Source of the DNA: Pinus tabuliformis
Lineage: Eukaryota > Streptophyta > Pinopsida > Pinales > Pinaceae
Length of the DNA: 64,000 nt
NCBI GenBank assembly: GCA_031772625.1
Contig: CM062805.1
Coordinates: forward strand, 517,432,102-517,496,101
Direction: 5' to 3'
Under the pieces are notes generated by a model. It worked only from the letters and a program-made list of their open reading frames with translations, did not search any database and was not told the origin of the DNA. Of this stretch, positions 47,609 to 60,230 are shown in pieces; the stretch's first letter is position 1; every line of letters starts with the position of its first letter. Both the position numbers and the translations under genes were made by a program.

Positions 47609-47795
47609 GAAAAAAAGAAAAAGAACAGAAAAACAGAAAATGGAATAAAAGATCCCTGGGTGAAAAATTCTTGGAGGAACTGAGGGCAGGTAGTGAGGGT
47701 GAAAACCTCCAGGAGGCACCCCAGCTGTCTTAAACAAAAAAAGAAAAAAAGAAAAAAAGAGAGAAAAAAGAAAGAAAAAAGACCTTACTTCCATT
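47570..47795 (+). repeat. A-rich (AAAAAG)n-like low-complexity tracts
   Basis: Two nearly pure purine stretches (47574-47650 and 47732-47795) of A-runs with scattered G and C interrupt the element just after the recognisable integrase core. They look like expanded simple sequence. Confidence 0.7.
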
Positions 47796-49717
47796 GAATA
47801 AATTGCAGGTTGTAGGAGGGTCACACAAGAAGAAAAATACATGGCTAGGCTACATACACCCTTCATAGTCCATCTCTCTATCGCCATTATCCTTTCCCAA
47901 GCCTTGGTCTCATTTGTTTTGAAAATTTCGCATCCTATAGGAAACTCTGTGTATTCTACAGGAGGATCCTGTAGAAACTACAGAAAGGCCAAAATCAATT
48001 TCAAAGAAGGACCCGAAGGTTGGAAATTTGTCTAGAAGGCCTGTGAGCCTCCTTGCCACCATTCATCTGCCTAACTCTCCATTTCACCCCTGCACACCCA
48101 CATTTCCACTCATTTTTTCATCCTGCATAAACATATACAAAAATTCTGTTTCTCTCATTCTGTAAACCCAAAAAACTTGATGACAAATAAAGTAGCAACG
48201 TTCTTACTTATTCCTACCTGATACTTTCTAGCTACTATTTATTTTCATTCAAGACCTTCTTCAGCAGTTTTTAGCCCTACTCAAGCATTAGCCTGAACTT
48301 CAGAAGGAGAAGCAGCTATAGGAAATCCTACAGGATTCCTGTAGTAGCCGATGCCTTTGAAAAACATACTCCAGAGATAGGGCCAGTGCAGCAGGATGCA
48401 TGAAGCATGCAAGGAGCAGAGCTTGAATGAGAAATCATTAGCATAAGCCAAAGGTTGAGCATGCAGAGCACAAGTAGCAACAACAATGAGGAAATGAAGT
48501 GCCAAAGTCCAAAGCATGCACATCACAACAGTGACTAAGCAGGTAAGTTCCTAAACCTATTCAATTGCATGAATATTATTTCAAAACTGCATGAACTGTG
48601 GGAATGGTCACGATTAAACAGAATCAGTGACCAGCTAGTTGGACACCCTCGTTCAGTTACACACCCTCGTGGAATTCAAATGCGCCTCGTCAAATTAAAA
48701 CTACCGATCAGATCCACAGTCAGCACGTGTGGCATGTCAACTCAGGAAGGAAACATTCGGAACTAGTAGTGGTGGCGGCGTATAACGACAGTAAGGGAGG
48801 TGATGGTGGTTAGGCGACATGAATAACAATAATGACACTGGTGTATGACCAATAGTCTAGATGGGGATAACGTATCCATCTGGCAACCTCACCTCCTCGC
48901 CGCAGATTACGCCATCAGTTAAGTACAACACGGTCTAAGCCTCCGCCACCCTTTGTTTCATTCTTCATTCACGAAGTTCTCGACTGCAGTACTCACCTAC
49001 CACCTTCTAAATAGCAAACCAATTGTTTTCTGGCAGTTTTTTTTTCCAATTTTTCAAAACCCTCCCGCCTATTGGGCTCTATAGGAGCACTACTGCGTTC
49101 TACAGGAGCAAGAACACCATCTACAGGAAGATTTCTACAGGAAGGGAAGAGAGCAGCTCTGCAGAAGGAAAATTTGAGACTTTTGTCAAAATTCGAGCTT
49201 GAAACGAGGTAGGCTTGGGAAACCTCTCTGCATATGAACTATTTGTATAAAGTGGTGGATTAAAAACATAGTATTGGGTTGAAAGAAAGGAAAGTGAAGC
49301 TTAAAAGTCTACCTATATTTTTTTTTTTGAGTTCTACATAGTCTCTATGTTTCCTTCTCTGCATCCAAAATCTGTCTTTTTCTTCCTCACATTCTGCTGT
49401 AAAAAATAGATGCAACCATAGAAACTAAGTGTGTGTGAAAAAATGAATTTGCAAGACTGTCCACTCTCTGAAAGAAAAAAACCCTGTGTTATTTATTCTC
49501 TGTTCTGTAAAAAAATTGATTTCTTTTCAAAAAATGAGAAGCAAATTCAGGTTGGAAACAGTTTGAAGAGAGAGAAAATTGCAAATTGATGCTGTGAAGA
49601 GAAAGCATACAGGAAAATTCCCTCTCTGGTTTCAGAGAAAGACAAAATTCAGCTATCCCTCTGTTTTCGGTTTTTCCTTCTTCCTCACCTGAGTATTTTT
49701 AGAAACCACTAAACACC
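47796..49717 (+). other. Spacer between integrase and the extra coding region of the large gypsy
   Basis: No protein family is recognisable over about 1.9 kb. Two inverted repeats with identical arms CTACAGGA/TCCTGTAG lie at 47956-47974 and 48328-48344, and direct CTACAGGA words at 49100, 49121 and 49135. In Athila elements the comparable stretch leads to an env-like region expressed separately; whether that holds here is unknown. Confidence 0.5.
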
Positions 49718-52296
49718 ATGCCAGGAGGTTTCATGAGAAAAGAACCTTTGAACTCCAACAAATTACATGAGCACCCCGAGGTGGTGGCCCTCTTCACCAG
49801 GGCAAACTAGATGTCCTTCTTTGAGAGAATTCATGGATATGATGAGGAGGTGACTGAAGAATTTTTGATGTCCTTAAGCCCCCATTCGAAAACACATGCT
49901 ACAATCAGTTTTAGGGGTCTGACCCTAGAGCTTACACTTGATTTTATTAGCAAAATCACAAGTCTTCCACTTGGGCTCCCTTGGAGCAAGGAGGAAAAAA
50001 CATTGGGATAGGTTGGTAAGAAGGCATTTTTTCAGCTTGAGGAGCATCTTGTAAAGGATAAAAATGGGGTCAGAAGGACAAGCTTACCTCCTCCATGGAG
50101 TAAATTCAGCTACCAGATAATGAAATATATCATCTGCGAAGGGAGGTTCAACATAATTTATGGTTATCATTTCAGGTTATTACATGAATTGAGATATGGG
50201 ATGGACCTACCTCCAGCTAGAAAACTCAGTCTCCCATATTTCCTCCTCCAGTCTTTGATAGAATGTGGCACCAAGCTAAATGCAGGGGTCCCAGACTAGC
50301 TAGCCCACCATGGGCTCATCAAACTATTGGTAGAAGATGCCCTACACACATATACCATCCCCATAGCTTGGGAAATTTTCAGGAATATGTCCAGAGAAGA
50401 TGACATCAAAACTTTGACTGAGGACATTAGCCCATCTAGTAGTGAAGAGGAGGAGCAGACAGAGGAACTTGAGAAGAACAGTAATGAGGAAGCACAAGAC
50501 ATTCAAACAGAAGGAAAAATAGAGGAGAAACAAAAAGAAGAGGAGAAATTTGACAAAACCATTGTTGAGACTAAGGCAAAAAAGAAGAAATCTTCAAAAA
50601 CAAAGAAGAGGAAAAGGACAAAGGTTGAGAAGAAAAAGCCCAAGAAAGCCCAAAAAAGGACTGCTATAGGAAAGGTAGGGACTCAGCAAGAAAAGGAGAA
50701 GACACCACCAGAGATAGCAGAGACACAAGAAAGAATAGTACACACAAGAAAGACTGTAGGAGATGAAGGAAAAGAAAAACAGGAAGAAACATCCCCTGAA
50801 ACATTGGCAAGGGAAGCAGTAGTTGTGCTCGTTGCATTAAGCACTCTAGCAAAACAAAAGGGAAAAAGAAAAAGGCAAACCTGCATGTATTTCAAAGCCA
50901 GAAGGAGCACCAGGATTAAGGCGGGCAAGCCCTAGCCACCATCAAAGGAACCAATTATCATTGAGGATGAACCTACTAAAAAGAAGGCATAATTTCCCTC
51001 CAAGATCTCTATCACCTACGAGAGAGGAAGTCCCAAAGCAGTTCTACATGAGGCACAATCCTCTCTACAGGAGACACTGGCCAAGCTGAAAGAAACTGAA
51101 AAATTAGAAGAGAAGGTAGCAAAACAGTCACAAGGGGAAGGCAAGGCCAAAGAAATACCTGAACCAAGCCCTCAACCTAATTTAGGCTCCTATTACAATC
51201 TGCTAGAAGGTGGGAAGATCATCCCACAAAAATTCGTTGTGCCTCTTTTCTTTGAATTAGAAAAAGAAAGGGTCAGAACCCACACCTGGATGCAAATTGC
51301 TAAATCTAAAGGAGTTGAAGATATAGGGCACATGGAAGACAAGTTGAAAGAGTTGAGAGGGGAGTTGGCCATGGTAAGGCACATAGAGAGCAGTAGAAGA
51401 GCCCAACTACAGGAAGAAAATAAACTGCTGAAAAAGCAGTTACAGGAATGGGAAACTCAAAAGGGAGACAAGTTGCCAATCTTGGAAGGACAACAATAGC
51501 AAGAAGGTACCCTAGCAGATAATGGAGCAGTAGAGAAACAGTAGCAAGAGGAAGAGCCACAGACTAATGTTGAAATGCTAACAAAACAGCTGCAAGAAAA
51601 AGAGTCTCAGGCAGCAACTGAAGTGCAGATTTTGAAATAGCAGTTGCAGGAAAAGGAAGCCCAAATGGCCTGCATGGCTAGCTGGGAAATGGAGGCCTTG
51701 CAATGCAGACAACCAGCTAGATCTTATGCACTATATCCCAAAGACCAATGGCTCTAATTCCAAATTAAAACATTGGCCCAAAGGGGCACACTCCCATTCT
51801 AAAATTATAATCATTTTATACATTTATGTGATAGTAGTTCAGTAGAGGATAAAGCCAAATTAGCAGAATGTTACCTACACAATATGGAACTCCCTGCTAT
51901 GAATTTATGGGATCCAAATGCTACATTGGGAGATCTATAACTCATGGCTATGGCTTCTTGGTTGAGCCATGAAGAAAATAGAGCAGTGGAAACTTAGAAG
52001 ATCATGACAAAGGAGTTAAGTGAACCCCTCATGGTAAGGGCAGAACCAACAGATCCATTAGCTCTCATATATGCCCACCAGCACCTTGCAGCCAATCCTC
52101 AAGTTGCCCTTGACTATGTTGAAAGGCAAGCACAAACTATTGCTCACTTTGAAGATATGGAGAGATTATTTGGCGATAACTGCCTTCATGCTTGCATAAG
52201 AAGATGGAATACATTGTCCCATAGCCTAAAGATCAGGGAGTATCACTCCCCAACCAGAATGAGGGAAGCTATGAGGAGAGTGCCCTTATATAAATA
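49718..52296 (+). mobile_element. Extra coding region of the large gypsy, unknown protein
   Basis: It begins MPGGFMRKEPLNSNKLHEHP. A folded-looking N-terminal part has FFERIHGYDEEVTEEFLMSL, DFISKITSLPLGLPW and YGYHFRLLHELRYGMDLP. A Lys/Glu-rich part follows (about 50440-50930), then a coiled coil with leucine heptads (51240-51700, e.g. LEEENKLLKKQL-type text), then a helical tail (LIYAHQHLAANPQVALDYVE, 52060-52290). I see no signal peptide or membrane segment, so the env label used for Athila does not fit well. The N-terminal text is reminiscent of plant mobile-domain-like or retroelement ORF proteins in repeat-rich genomes, but that is only a recollection. Broken like the rest of the element. 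Confidence 0.6.
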
Positions 52297-52536
52297 ATCA
52301 ATGCAAAACTTGAAGGCCAACTGGATTGGTCTCAAATACAGTCCTCCACTAGTGTTAGACTGTTGGAAGGGGTTAAGGAGGAGGAAGAACAAAAACAATG
52401 GGAGGAAGTGGACAGAAAAACTAGTTTTCATGATAGAGAAGACGACATCACCTCAGAGGCTTGGGATGCTAGGGAAGCTGTTAAAGCTATTAAAGATGAA
52501 GAACTATATTAGTTGCTCAGAGGATGAGCAACACAT

Positions 52537-52550
52537 TCAGCAGGGGGTGA
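52537..52550 (+). other. Polypurine tract region of the large gypsy
   Basis: CAGCAGGGGGTGA lies directly before the 3' LTR start TGATGAGCCCC. Confidence 0.65.
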
Positions 52551-54631
52551 TGATGAGCCCCAGAAATGGCTAACTATATGGGCTCATTCTGCCTATAATT
52601 TTCATTTAATCCACCATTCTCCATAGTTTTGTGCATTTTTTTGAATATATTTATGTTAATAGAGTGAATGGGGATAGTCACTTTGCCACATAGTCTAATA
52701 AGAGTTTATTGCAGATTTTTGGACATTTTTGGACAAAGACAAGGCATTTATGAGCAGGTTGGCAATCAAACTTGAGGAAACATGGATGAGGACTTATAGG
52801 ATGGGAGTCTCCTTCATTAATGACCCCTTCCTCGAGTTCCCCATCAACAACTCGGAGTACAAAGGTACACAATTATGATTCCAAGGGGCAGTCGAGCAAG
52901 TCTAGTGAAGTTGCTGTTATCTTCAGTTTTAGGCAGCTGAGTTCCTAAAGTTTAAGAGGACTGTTGGGAGTCCTCACTTGCATAAATAAGAAGGCTTCAA
53001 GCCTCAATAGGTTAGCCATTTTATAGTCTATTTTCACACTTTAGGGCAAACTTGTACTCAACTCATTTTCGAGCTCTTTTTGTAAACAATTTGGTGATGT
53101 AACTATTTTTTTTTGATCAATGAAGATGAATCTAGCTTTGAACCAACACTGATCTTTCCTAGAGGGCTGCAACTCTTGGGTTTGGGCCCAACCAAAGTTC
53201 CCAACACCTCATCTGTGTATTTATATGCTTTTTCTTGCATTCATGAGATAATTTCTGTTGTTTAGGTCAAATCTTGCTTTATTAATTAGGTTGCTTTTCA
53301 TGGTTAGAATAATTGTTCTCGCTTCAGGTTGATTAGATAGCTTGTTGTAGTAATAGAAAAATATCCAAACATGCGTTGATATCCTTTCTCCCTCCTTGGG
53401 ACCATGATTTGAGATCAAGGCACTATTGCTGCCACCAAAAACATTATTTTTGCTTTCCAATGTAATTGCTAGTATGAGATTTCGAGTTGGAGAAGTTGAT
53501 ATCAGTTAGATTCACATGCTTAGATCCTTTATTGTTCATTTACCATGGCTTTCTCACATAATTTTCTGTCCATAAAGTTCTGTTCAACATTTCTCTGGTT
53601 TTAGGTCAAATTTTAGGTCAAAATAGGCAAAACTTTGTTTTTTTGTCCTTGCTTGGGTCAGTTTTGAAAATTAATTGTGCAGTTCACTTGTAGAACACTC
53701 CAACTTATCATTTTTCCATAACAAAGCCTACTCCAGTTCATCTCTCAAGATTTCCCCCACTCATTCACCATACTTCTCCAAACTGCCCTAATTTCTGCGT
53801 TTTTGTGCAAAATTGCTTTCTTGACCTTTGAACAAATGCAACCATCTCCTTCATTCCTGATCTTCATTGAAAAAGTACTAGACCCCTTAACGCTTCCATC
53901 CAGCCCCCATTTCCCTTCTCCCATCATTTTTCCACCTTCAAACCTCCAAAAACCACTTTCGGCCTCCTCATGTAGAACATCTTTTAGATCCCGTGCAACC
54001 TCCTGTCAAAGTTCATGTGAGTGATTTTTCGAATTTTGATCACAACGGATGTCTCCAGAAGGGTACTATGGACTTCTTAGGACCTCTCCACACCTTCCTC
54101 ACCTCCTGAAAATGCAAACTTCGTCTCCCTTCGCTACCAAACCTCTGCACAGTCACAACTAGTTAAAACATAAGCATAATAATTCTACATGAAAATGCTC
54201 AAAAGTACGAAAAGATAATTTCTTCTCATTTTCCTTCAGAAGTAGCTTGAATACATGCATTTTACCTTTTCAGTAGTCAATGGCATCTGTTTCAGTAGTT
54301 TCCATCTCTTTTCTTGCAAAAGTAGGGTTAGTGGGTAAAACTAGGGTTTGCGTTTCCTTTCAGTTTTCACTCTGTTTCTGCAAGTAGATTAGCCTCTTTC
54401 AAGTTAGATTTCTTCCATCACAGTTAAAAGCTTATTCTAAGAACTCATATAAGTTGGCTTAAGCTCCTAGCGAACTTGTGCCAACTGATCAAGTGACAGT
54501 CTGCAGTAAGAGCTAGTACTTGTGCATATAGCATCATCGCTTCCAAGTTTGTTACGAACCACCGGGTTGATAAAAGTAAAGTAGGGAGCCCCAGGAGTTG
54601 CAACATCATTACTACAAACTGGAGCTCACCA
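52551..54631 (+). repeat. 3' LTR of the large gypsy
   Basis: 2081 bp, colinear with 40453-42569, from TGATGAGCCCC to GAGCTCACCA. The TATAAATA of the 5' copy reads CATAAATA here (52980). Followed by AAATT of the target-site duplication. Confidence 0.95.
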
Positions 54632-54636
54632 AAATT

Positions 54637-54879
54637 TGTTGCTTAATAATCCACATATTTTCATTATTCTACACATAGATTCCTTTTGCAACGGTGCAAC
54701 AGTTTCCTCATTAGATAATATATGAAAAAATTATGCCACTAAAAAGTTGACCTTGCTATTTTAACCACCATAATTTGAGAGGATTCCACATCAACCCCAA
54801 TTATTGATGGAAAATGGGCTAAACATACAATAATTATGAAGAATACTCTAGAAGAGAATACTGTAACAATAATTGAGAG
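54637..54879. other. Continuation of the old gypsy 3' region, no gene seen
   Basis: The target-site duplication shows that this DNA was contiguous with the sequence ending at 40452. It is AT-rich without a coding pattern and leads into the second LTR-like copy. Confidence 0.5.
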
Positions 54880-55325
54880 TGAAAGGAGTTAAATTTAACC
54901 ACTAGTAGGCTATCCGTTTGCGTTATAATCAATCCTATGGGAGGAAAATAGGTTAAATTTTGTTCAAGTTTCTTTTGTTACATAGTTAAGAAAAGTAGCT
55001 AAGATGGGAAAGGAGAGAGAAAAAAGAGGGGGTTTGTGCAAACTAGAAACTCAAAGGCCACATGTCTTAATTCTTTGTACTTACATCGATTTACATTCAA
55101 AGAAAGAGATCAACGCTACCTCACCTTTTAGCTGGGTATTCTTCCTAAAGGGTTTCCTATGTTATGTCTTGCTTCAACTATGGTTTCAAATTTTTTAATT
55201 TTTAATTTCCCAGTTTTATGTATATTTTATTCACTACATACATAATCATAGCACAATAATTAAAGAATCTAGAAATATATGGAGAATTTAACCCTTATAG
55301 TATAGATTTCATATTTTAAATATAG
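54880..55325 (+). repeat. LTR-like end of the old gypsy, right copy
   Basis: Matches 30345-30724 over its length with many differences. It starts near GAGAGTGAAAGGAG and ends near GATTTCATATTTTAAATATAG. The same words (TTCTTTGTACTTACA, CTACCTCAC, AATCTAGAAATATATGGAGA) appear in the left copy. Confidence 0.5.
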
Positions 55326-55369
55326 TTTCATCAGATTTGTTATGAAAAACTAGCCAATGGAATATCTGC

Positions 55370-56330
55370 AATAGTTTATGGGACCAATGGGAGATACAAC
55401 CATTATATTTCAACTTTTAGATAAGGAATTATTGGAGTATATGTTTGTCTGTATTGATTTCTAGAAATACCCAACTGATTTCATTATCCTACAATCCACA
55501 TCTAAAATTAATGGGTTCACTATTATCCTAGAGAATACTATGGTTGGAAACAAAAAATCCATAGAAATTATATATAGCCTAAGAAGTGTGACTATTACCA
55601 ATGGTTAATCCCAAAAATACCTTATCATTTATCCCCATACTTTTCCATTAATCATGGGACAATTCCTCATCTAGGTGGAAGATGAAGAAGAAGAGTCAAT
55701 GCAAATATATATATACTCTCCTCAACATTAACACAACATTAGCTACGAAAAATTACTTTCAATAGGCCTTTGTTTATATTTTTCTACAAAGCATGTTTCC
55801 TACTTCAATAAAAAATTATGATTATTAGGAATAGGAATCGTAGCCTCATTCAGGACATCCCACTAATTTAGAAATAAATCTATGGAAATATTAAAAATAG
55901 TAGAAATATGTCCCTCCAAAACCTCAAAAATTTAGCACTCATTTGGACCATGAACAAGAAAAAGAATGGCTAGCCCTTCTTACAAACCACACTACAACCA
56001 TTTCATGGGATTATAGAGACATGTGGTGGATCCATCTAAGCACCTATACCCACAATATCTACATTAAGGAAGACAAAAACCCATTATAGAGTCTAGGAGA
56101 AAGATGAACACTACCCTCACAAATATTTTGAAGGAAGAACTATAAAATATTGTTACTTCATAATTCATATATCCTACCTCTAAAAGTGAATGGATCTCAT
56201 CCTTTCTCACTATCCCTAGGAGAAATGGAAAACAAAGGGTTTTTGTGTGATATTTGAGGTTTGTGAAATAAGGGTATTAGGAAAGATTATTTCCCCTTAG
56301 GATTTTGTTGACAATGTTGGATGTCACCAA
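55370..56330 (+). mobile_element. Athila/Tat-type gypsy fragment: protease tail and RT start
   Basis: Frames carry KYPTDFIILQSTSKINGFTI (compare KYPADFLVLQPKAKLTGYPL of the large gypsy) at 55470-55540 and FIYPTSKSEWISSF plus the ERLFPL phrase near 56170-56300, matching the protease-to-RT part of Athila/Tat elements. It is a separate, older copy than the large gypsy. Broken with many breaks; no LTR of its own can be assigned. Confidence 0.7.
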
Positions 56331-57599
56331 CATACAAGGGAGGTCCTCATTATGAATTTCCAATTAGACCTCACAGCATTTGCTATAAGAGTCTCATCCA
56401 GTTATATGGTCCAACCACTACTGCAAGTGGTTTAGAGGCATGCCTTGGCCACAAGACATGCACAAGGGATCGTAAACATAACTTTGGGGCAGCAAGTATG
56501 TAAGATTTGTGTGACACCAAGTATAGAGTGTAAAGGTAGCTTTCACATCTAAGAGAGAGAGACAAGACTCTAATAAGAAATTAATAGTACTATCCTAGGA
56601 GAGATATGTGAGAAAAGGAGAAAAACTTTTTCATTAACCTATAAATTAGTTCTCAAGATAAACAAAAATCATGAAATCATAAACAACACTCATTCAACAA
56701 GATCCATATCCAAAGCAATGAAATAGTTAATTATCATTACTATGTATTACATCAACATATACCGCAAGGATATAATGAATAGTATTACTACATTCATGAT
56801 ACATGAATGAAAGAGTGATGGCTCTAAGAGATTTTAATAATCAATGAAATATTCCAAGAACATTGTTACATCGATGAAACACTAGCTGCAGTGGTTGAGC
56901 ATGAAGCTACAACTTGCCTCTCCAAAGAATGATTACCTCTCCTATGTACCACTAGAGAAGCCAAGGCCAAATCTCTAAGAGTCTAGGCCCTTGTTCGAGT
57001 TATGAGGACCTATTTATGATAAACGAAAATGGCTCTTGAGTGTCCTCATGACTTTTAACCTTCTACATGTCTCTTTAGATTCCACATGTGTCTCTTCACA
57101 TTCTACATGTGTCTCTTAGACTTATTCACATGTGACTTATTATTTACAAAAGATGAATTACATATAAGATGGTGGCTATATAAGAAAAAAATCTATTAAG
57201 GCACGATATTCTCAAATAGGAGAAAGAGTCAAATCAATATCTTCATCATGGAGTTCATTTGTGATATATGAGTGCCATTCTCTTAACTTTGTTGCAATAA
57301 CTTTGACTCGGACATGTAGCTCTCCAATGTATCACATAATTACCTCCAATGCCTCTGACAATATGGATTTGGAGCTAGATTGTACACTATTCCATATTAA
57401 AGATAATTTAATGTGAAGCTTAGCCAGTATAGTTACATATTGTACAATAATGTTCTTGGTGATTTCCAAGCCTTCCTGTGCAGATGTTTGCTCAATTTTC
57501 TCAATGAACTGATCCATCTCATGCATGATGACATCCTTGCATCTTGTCTCTCCAAGTGCACCCAAAGGAGGCATTCCATGTTTCTACATTAGGGACTTC
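56331..57599. other. AT-rich DNA with a short tandem repeat, no gene seen
   Basis: No recognised coding region. An 80-residue antisense frame (57332-57574) has no known motif. It may be decayed sequence of the antisense gypsy that follows. Confidence 0.4.
57061..57136 (+). repeat. Short tandem repeat, ~21-bp unit, 3-4 copies
   Basis: TTCTACATGTCTCTTTAGA is followed by TTCCACATGTGTCTCTTCACA, TTCTACATGTGTCTCTTAGAC and a weaker TTATTCACATGTGAC, with starts at 57061, 57080, 57101 and about 57122. Confidence 0.65.
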
Positions 57600-59690
57600 A
57601 AACCACTATGCAACAACCATAAGAAGATATAGTGTTTGTCATTTTTTCACGGAGATGGGTGTAGTTGTGAATATGGGGCCTTAGCTACACTTTCTCCATC
57701 TCAATAGTAATTATGTACAAGTACAATCAGGCTCCCACAAGGTGAGGAACTTGGTCATATGTTCCATTTTCGCAACAACTCCTGAATTTTCCATTTGATC
57801 CCTTCATTTTCCAGAAGGGAGCGATGGCATATCAAACCATTGGGTAGAGGTGCTCTAGGAGTTAGATCAATCGAATGCTTGACCTGATAGTGTAAGGGTA
57901 TCCCTCTGGGTGAGGAGAAGATGTCCCGATATTATTCCACGAACGTATCCACCTGCTTATGCTACCTGGGGGAACGGCCTTACGAGGAGCCATGGATGTG
58001 GCGACGATCTTCCCCTTACTTTGAGAGAAAATCAGAAAGAAAACAAATTTCCCAGTTTGGGAGATAATCTTACTGCATTACTTAGTAGAGATCAAAGAGA
58101 TGGCAGTAGGCAAGGCTACCTCCGATATCTTGCATAGCTTATTACCCAAAGAAATTATAGTAGTGTGAGGCCTTGACTCATATGTAGCATGACACTTCCA
58201 CAAGTATGTTTGGCCTAATACTACATCACAAACTTCAAGAGGAGAAAAATCATACAATAACCCATCCATGAAGGGATTGATCTTGTAGGGAATGAGGAAC
58301 TGTTGGCTGACGCAAAGATCTCGTCCTTGTTGGATGGAGTTGTGGTTTGGTTGGTAGGCCCAATTGCTTCACAACCCCTGCTAAAATGAGGTTCTTTTGT
58401 CTTCCACTTTCGACAATGAATTGGATCAATAAACCCTTCACCCACATCTATGAGTGGAAGAGACATTCCCCCTCCTCTGGATCTCTGGTCTCAATGTTTT
58501 GGATCTTGGTGGTGGCAATAGTCGTCTTGGCATCTACATCAGTAATCTGATTCCCTTTCCCATTCCACTTGTCAAGTTCTGACGCAGAGTCGAAACATGT
58601 GTTTGATCATGAATCCTTCAACTCTGCCACTACTGACTTCCAGGTTCAACACTCACTTGTGTTGTCAGTTGGGCGCTTATGGAACTCACATGAATTTCCT
58701 GTTTCCTTCTTTGTCTTTGTGGTGTTGTTCTTTTCTTGTGTCTTCGAAGGGTTGTCCTGGATCACCCCGCCTTAGATTTGTACTTTTTTCTACGGGTTGG
58801 CAGTGCCTTTCCCTTGCTTTAGGTTCATAGATCCAAAGTCTTTGTTATTTTTTTTTCTCTATCTTGACAATGTCTTAGTAGGGGGTTCCAAGCGAGGAAA
58901 TGTATAGGAACTCCATCTCATATTGGATGTATTTATGCATAAAACCAGAGTATTTGAGTACCAAGTGCCTCTCATAATCCTTGTTACCCAACTTCTTGCA
59001 AAGGGCGTGAAAAATATTTGTGAACTCTGACACGTCTTGGTCCCTTCCCTACCGTAGTGTAGTCCACTTTATGTACTTATATTCATAGCTCCCGACAAGG
59101 TAATACTGCTCCTTTAAGACATCTAGTAAAATGTTCCAAGTGGGTGCAGATGAAAATAGTGAGGGTCCCCTCTTGTCCTTCTACTCAATGTATGTTTCCC
59201 ACTAGTCCTTGACATGGGGGGTGTCTTTGAGGAGTGCAAAAGTAATATTTTCCCTATTGGAAAAACCATGAACCAAAAAATACCCTTCTAATAGATTTAT
59301 CCATTTATCTATGGCATCTGCATCTATCTCACCTTCAAATATGGGAATAACAAATTTCACGTGTACCTTGAAGCGAGTAGTGCATCCAAAGTGGTTGCCA
59401 AATGAAGATGCGTCACCTGTGGGCATCCGTCAAAGATCTGGGCAAAGTTGTCCATAATCATGTTCCTTTGTCACTCAAGGGCTTCTTCGAGAAACATTTT
59501 GAAGGGATCTCCTACTCCCTTTTATTTCTTTTCATCTTCCATGGGAGGCCGTCGAGTTTTGCGAGGCTAGTCTTGCAAGGTTCAACCAGTTCGAGCCCTA
59601 ACTCCTTACACCATGAACTCGTTGGGGACAAGCAAAGAAAAACAAAGAAAGAGTAGACTCACTTTGATACCACTGATCTAAACTTGTGTA
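57600..59690 (-). mobile_element. Ty3-gypsy fragment, antisense: gag, protease, RT start
   Basis: On the minus strand: gag FKVHVKFVIPIFEGEIDADA and DKWINLLEGYFLVHGF (59220-59370); protease ESGRQKNLILAGVVKQLGLP (58350-58410) and PLEVCDVVLGQTYLWKCH with ESRPHTTIISLGNKL (58140-58250); then RT-leading HSIDLTPRAPLPNGL and HRSLLENEGIKW (57780-57880). A primer site TGGTATCAAAG lies upstream of gag near 59670-59680. It is broken, with many breaks and little beyond the RT start, and belongs to a different family from the antisense gypsy at the left edge. Confidence 0.82.
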
Positions 59691-60230
59691 GGAAGACAAA
59701 AAAATACAAATATAAACATAAAGATAGAGATGAAACAAAAACAAAATTTCATTTCATTAATATCACAGAACCAAAATATGCTTACATAGAGAATCAAAAT
59801 AAGCTAGCTCGGTCGATGGTAGCTTATCTCTAAGAAGAGATGTGGCAGTCACATGCCTCTGAACTATGTTACAATGAGGCTCAAAGGCCTATTTATTATT
59901 GAGAAATAATGGAAAACTATAAACATCAAAAAATCTAACCCTAGGAGATGAAGCGCCAAAACCATGGGCCCTGTTCGGGTAAATTTGTACATCAACTTCT
60001 CAGGGTCGTAACTTTGGCATACGATCTATGTTTGATGCACACAATGGCTCATTAGAAATATCTATCAAAGGAATACAACTTTCGGATGAAAAAAATCAAT
60101 TAACTCCTCCTATTTGCCCCTTTTTCCAGTAAAAACTTCGTTTAAGGCCTCAAAATAGTTTTGGAAGTTCAAGAAATGAAAAATTGCAAAGAATAGTAAG
60201 TTGTGCTACAATTAAGGAAACTGGAAACTG
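59691..60230 (-). other. Possible LTR of the antisense gypsy
   Basis: This lies directly upstream of the primer site on the minus strand, where the 5' LTR should be. It holds A/T-rich text and a possible polyadenylation region near 59750, but the far end is not identifiable and no second copy is in the window. Confidence 0.35.

Larger units (their letters stand above)
40453..54631 (+). mobile_element. Large Athila/Tat-type Ty3-gypsy element with an extra coding region
   Basis: A 14.2-kb element with LTRs of about 2.1 kb, flanked by AAATT at 40448-40452 and 54632-54636. The primer site right after the 5' LTR (TGGCACCATTGCCGAG) is close to the tRNA-Asp-type site used by Athila and Tat clades. 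Gag, protease, RT, RNase H and integrase follow in gypsy order, then a ~2-kb spacer and a long additional coding region before the 3' LTR. LTR identity is about 93% by eye. The element is broken with many breaks. It sits inside the old gypsy's 3' end. Confidence 0.95.

Noticed and set aside
57332-57574. 80-codon antisense ORF as a host gene
   Set aside because: It has no motif and lies next to decayed gypsy sequence on the same strand.
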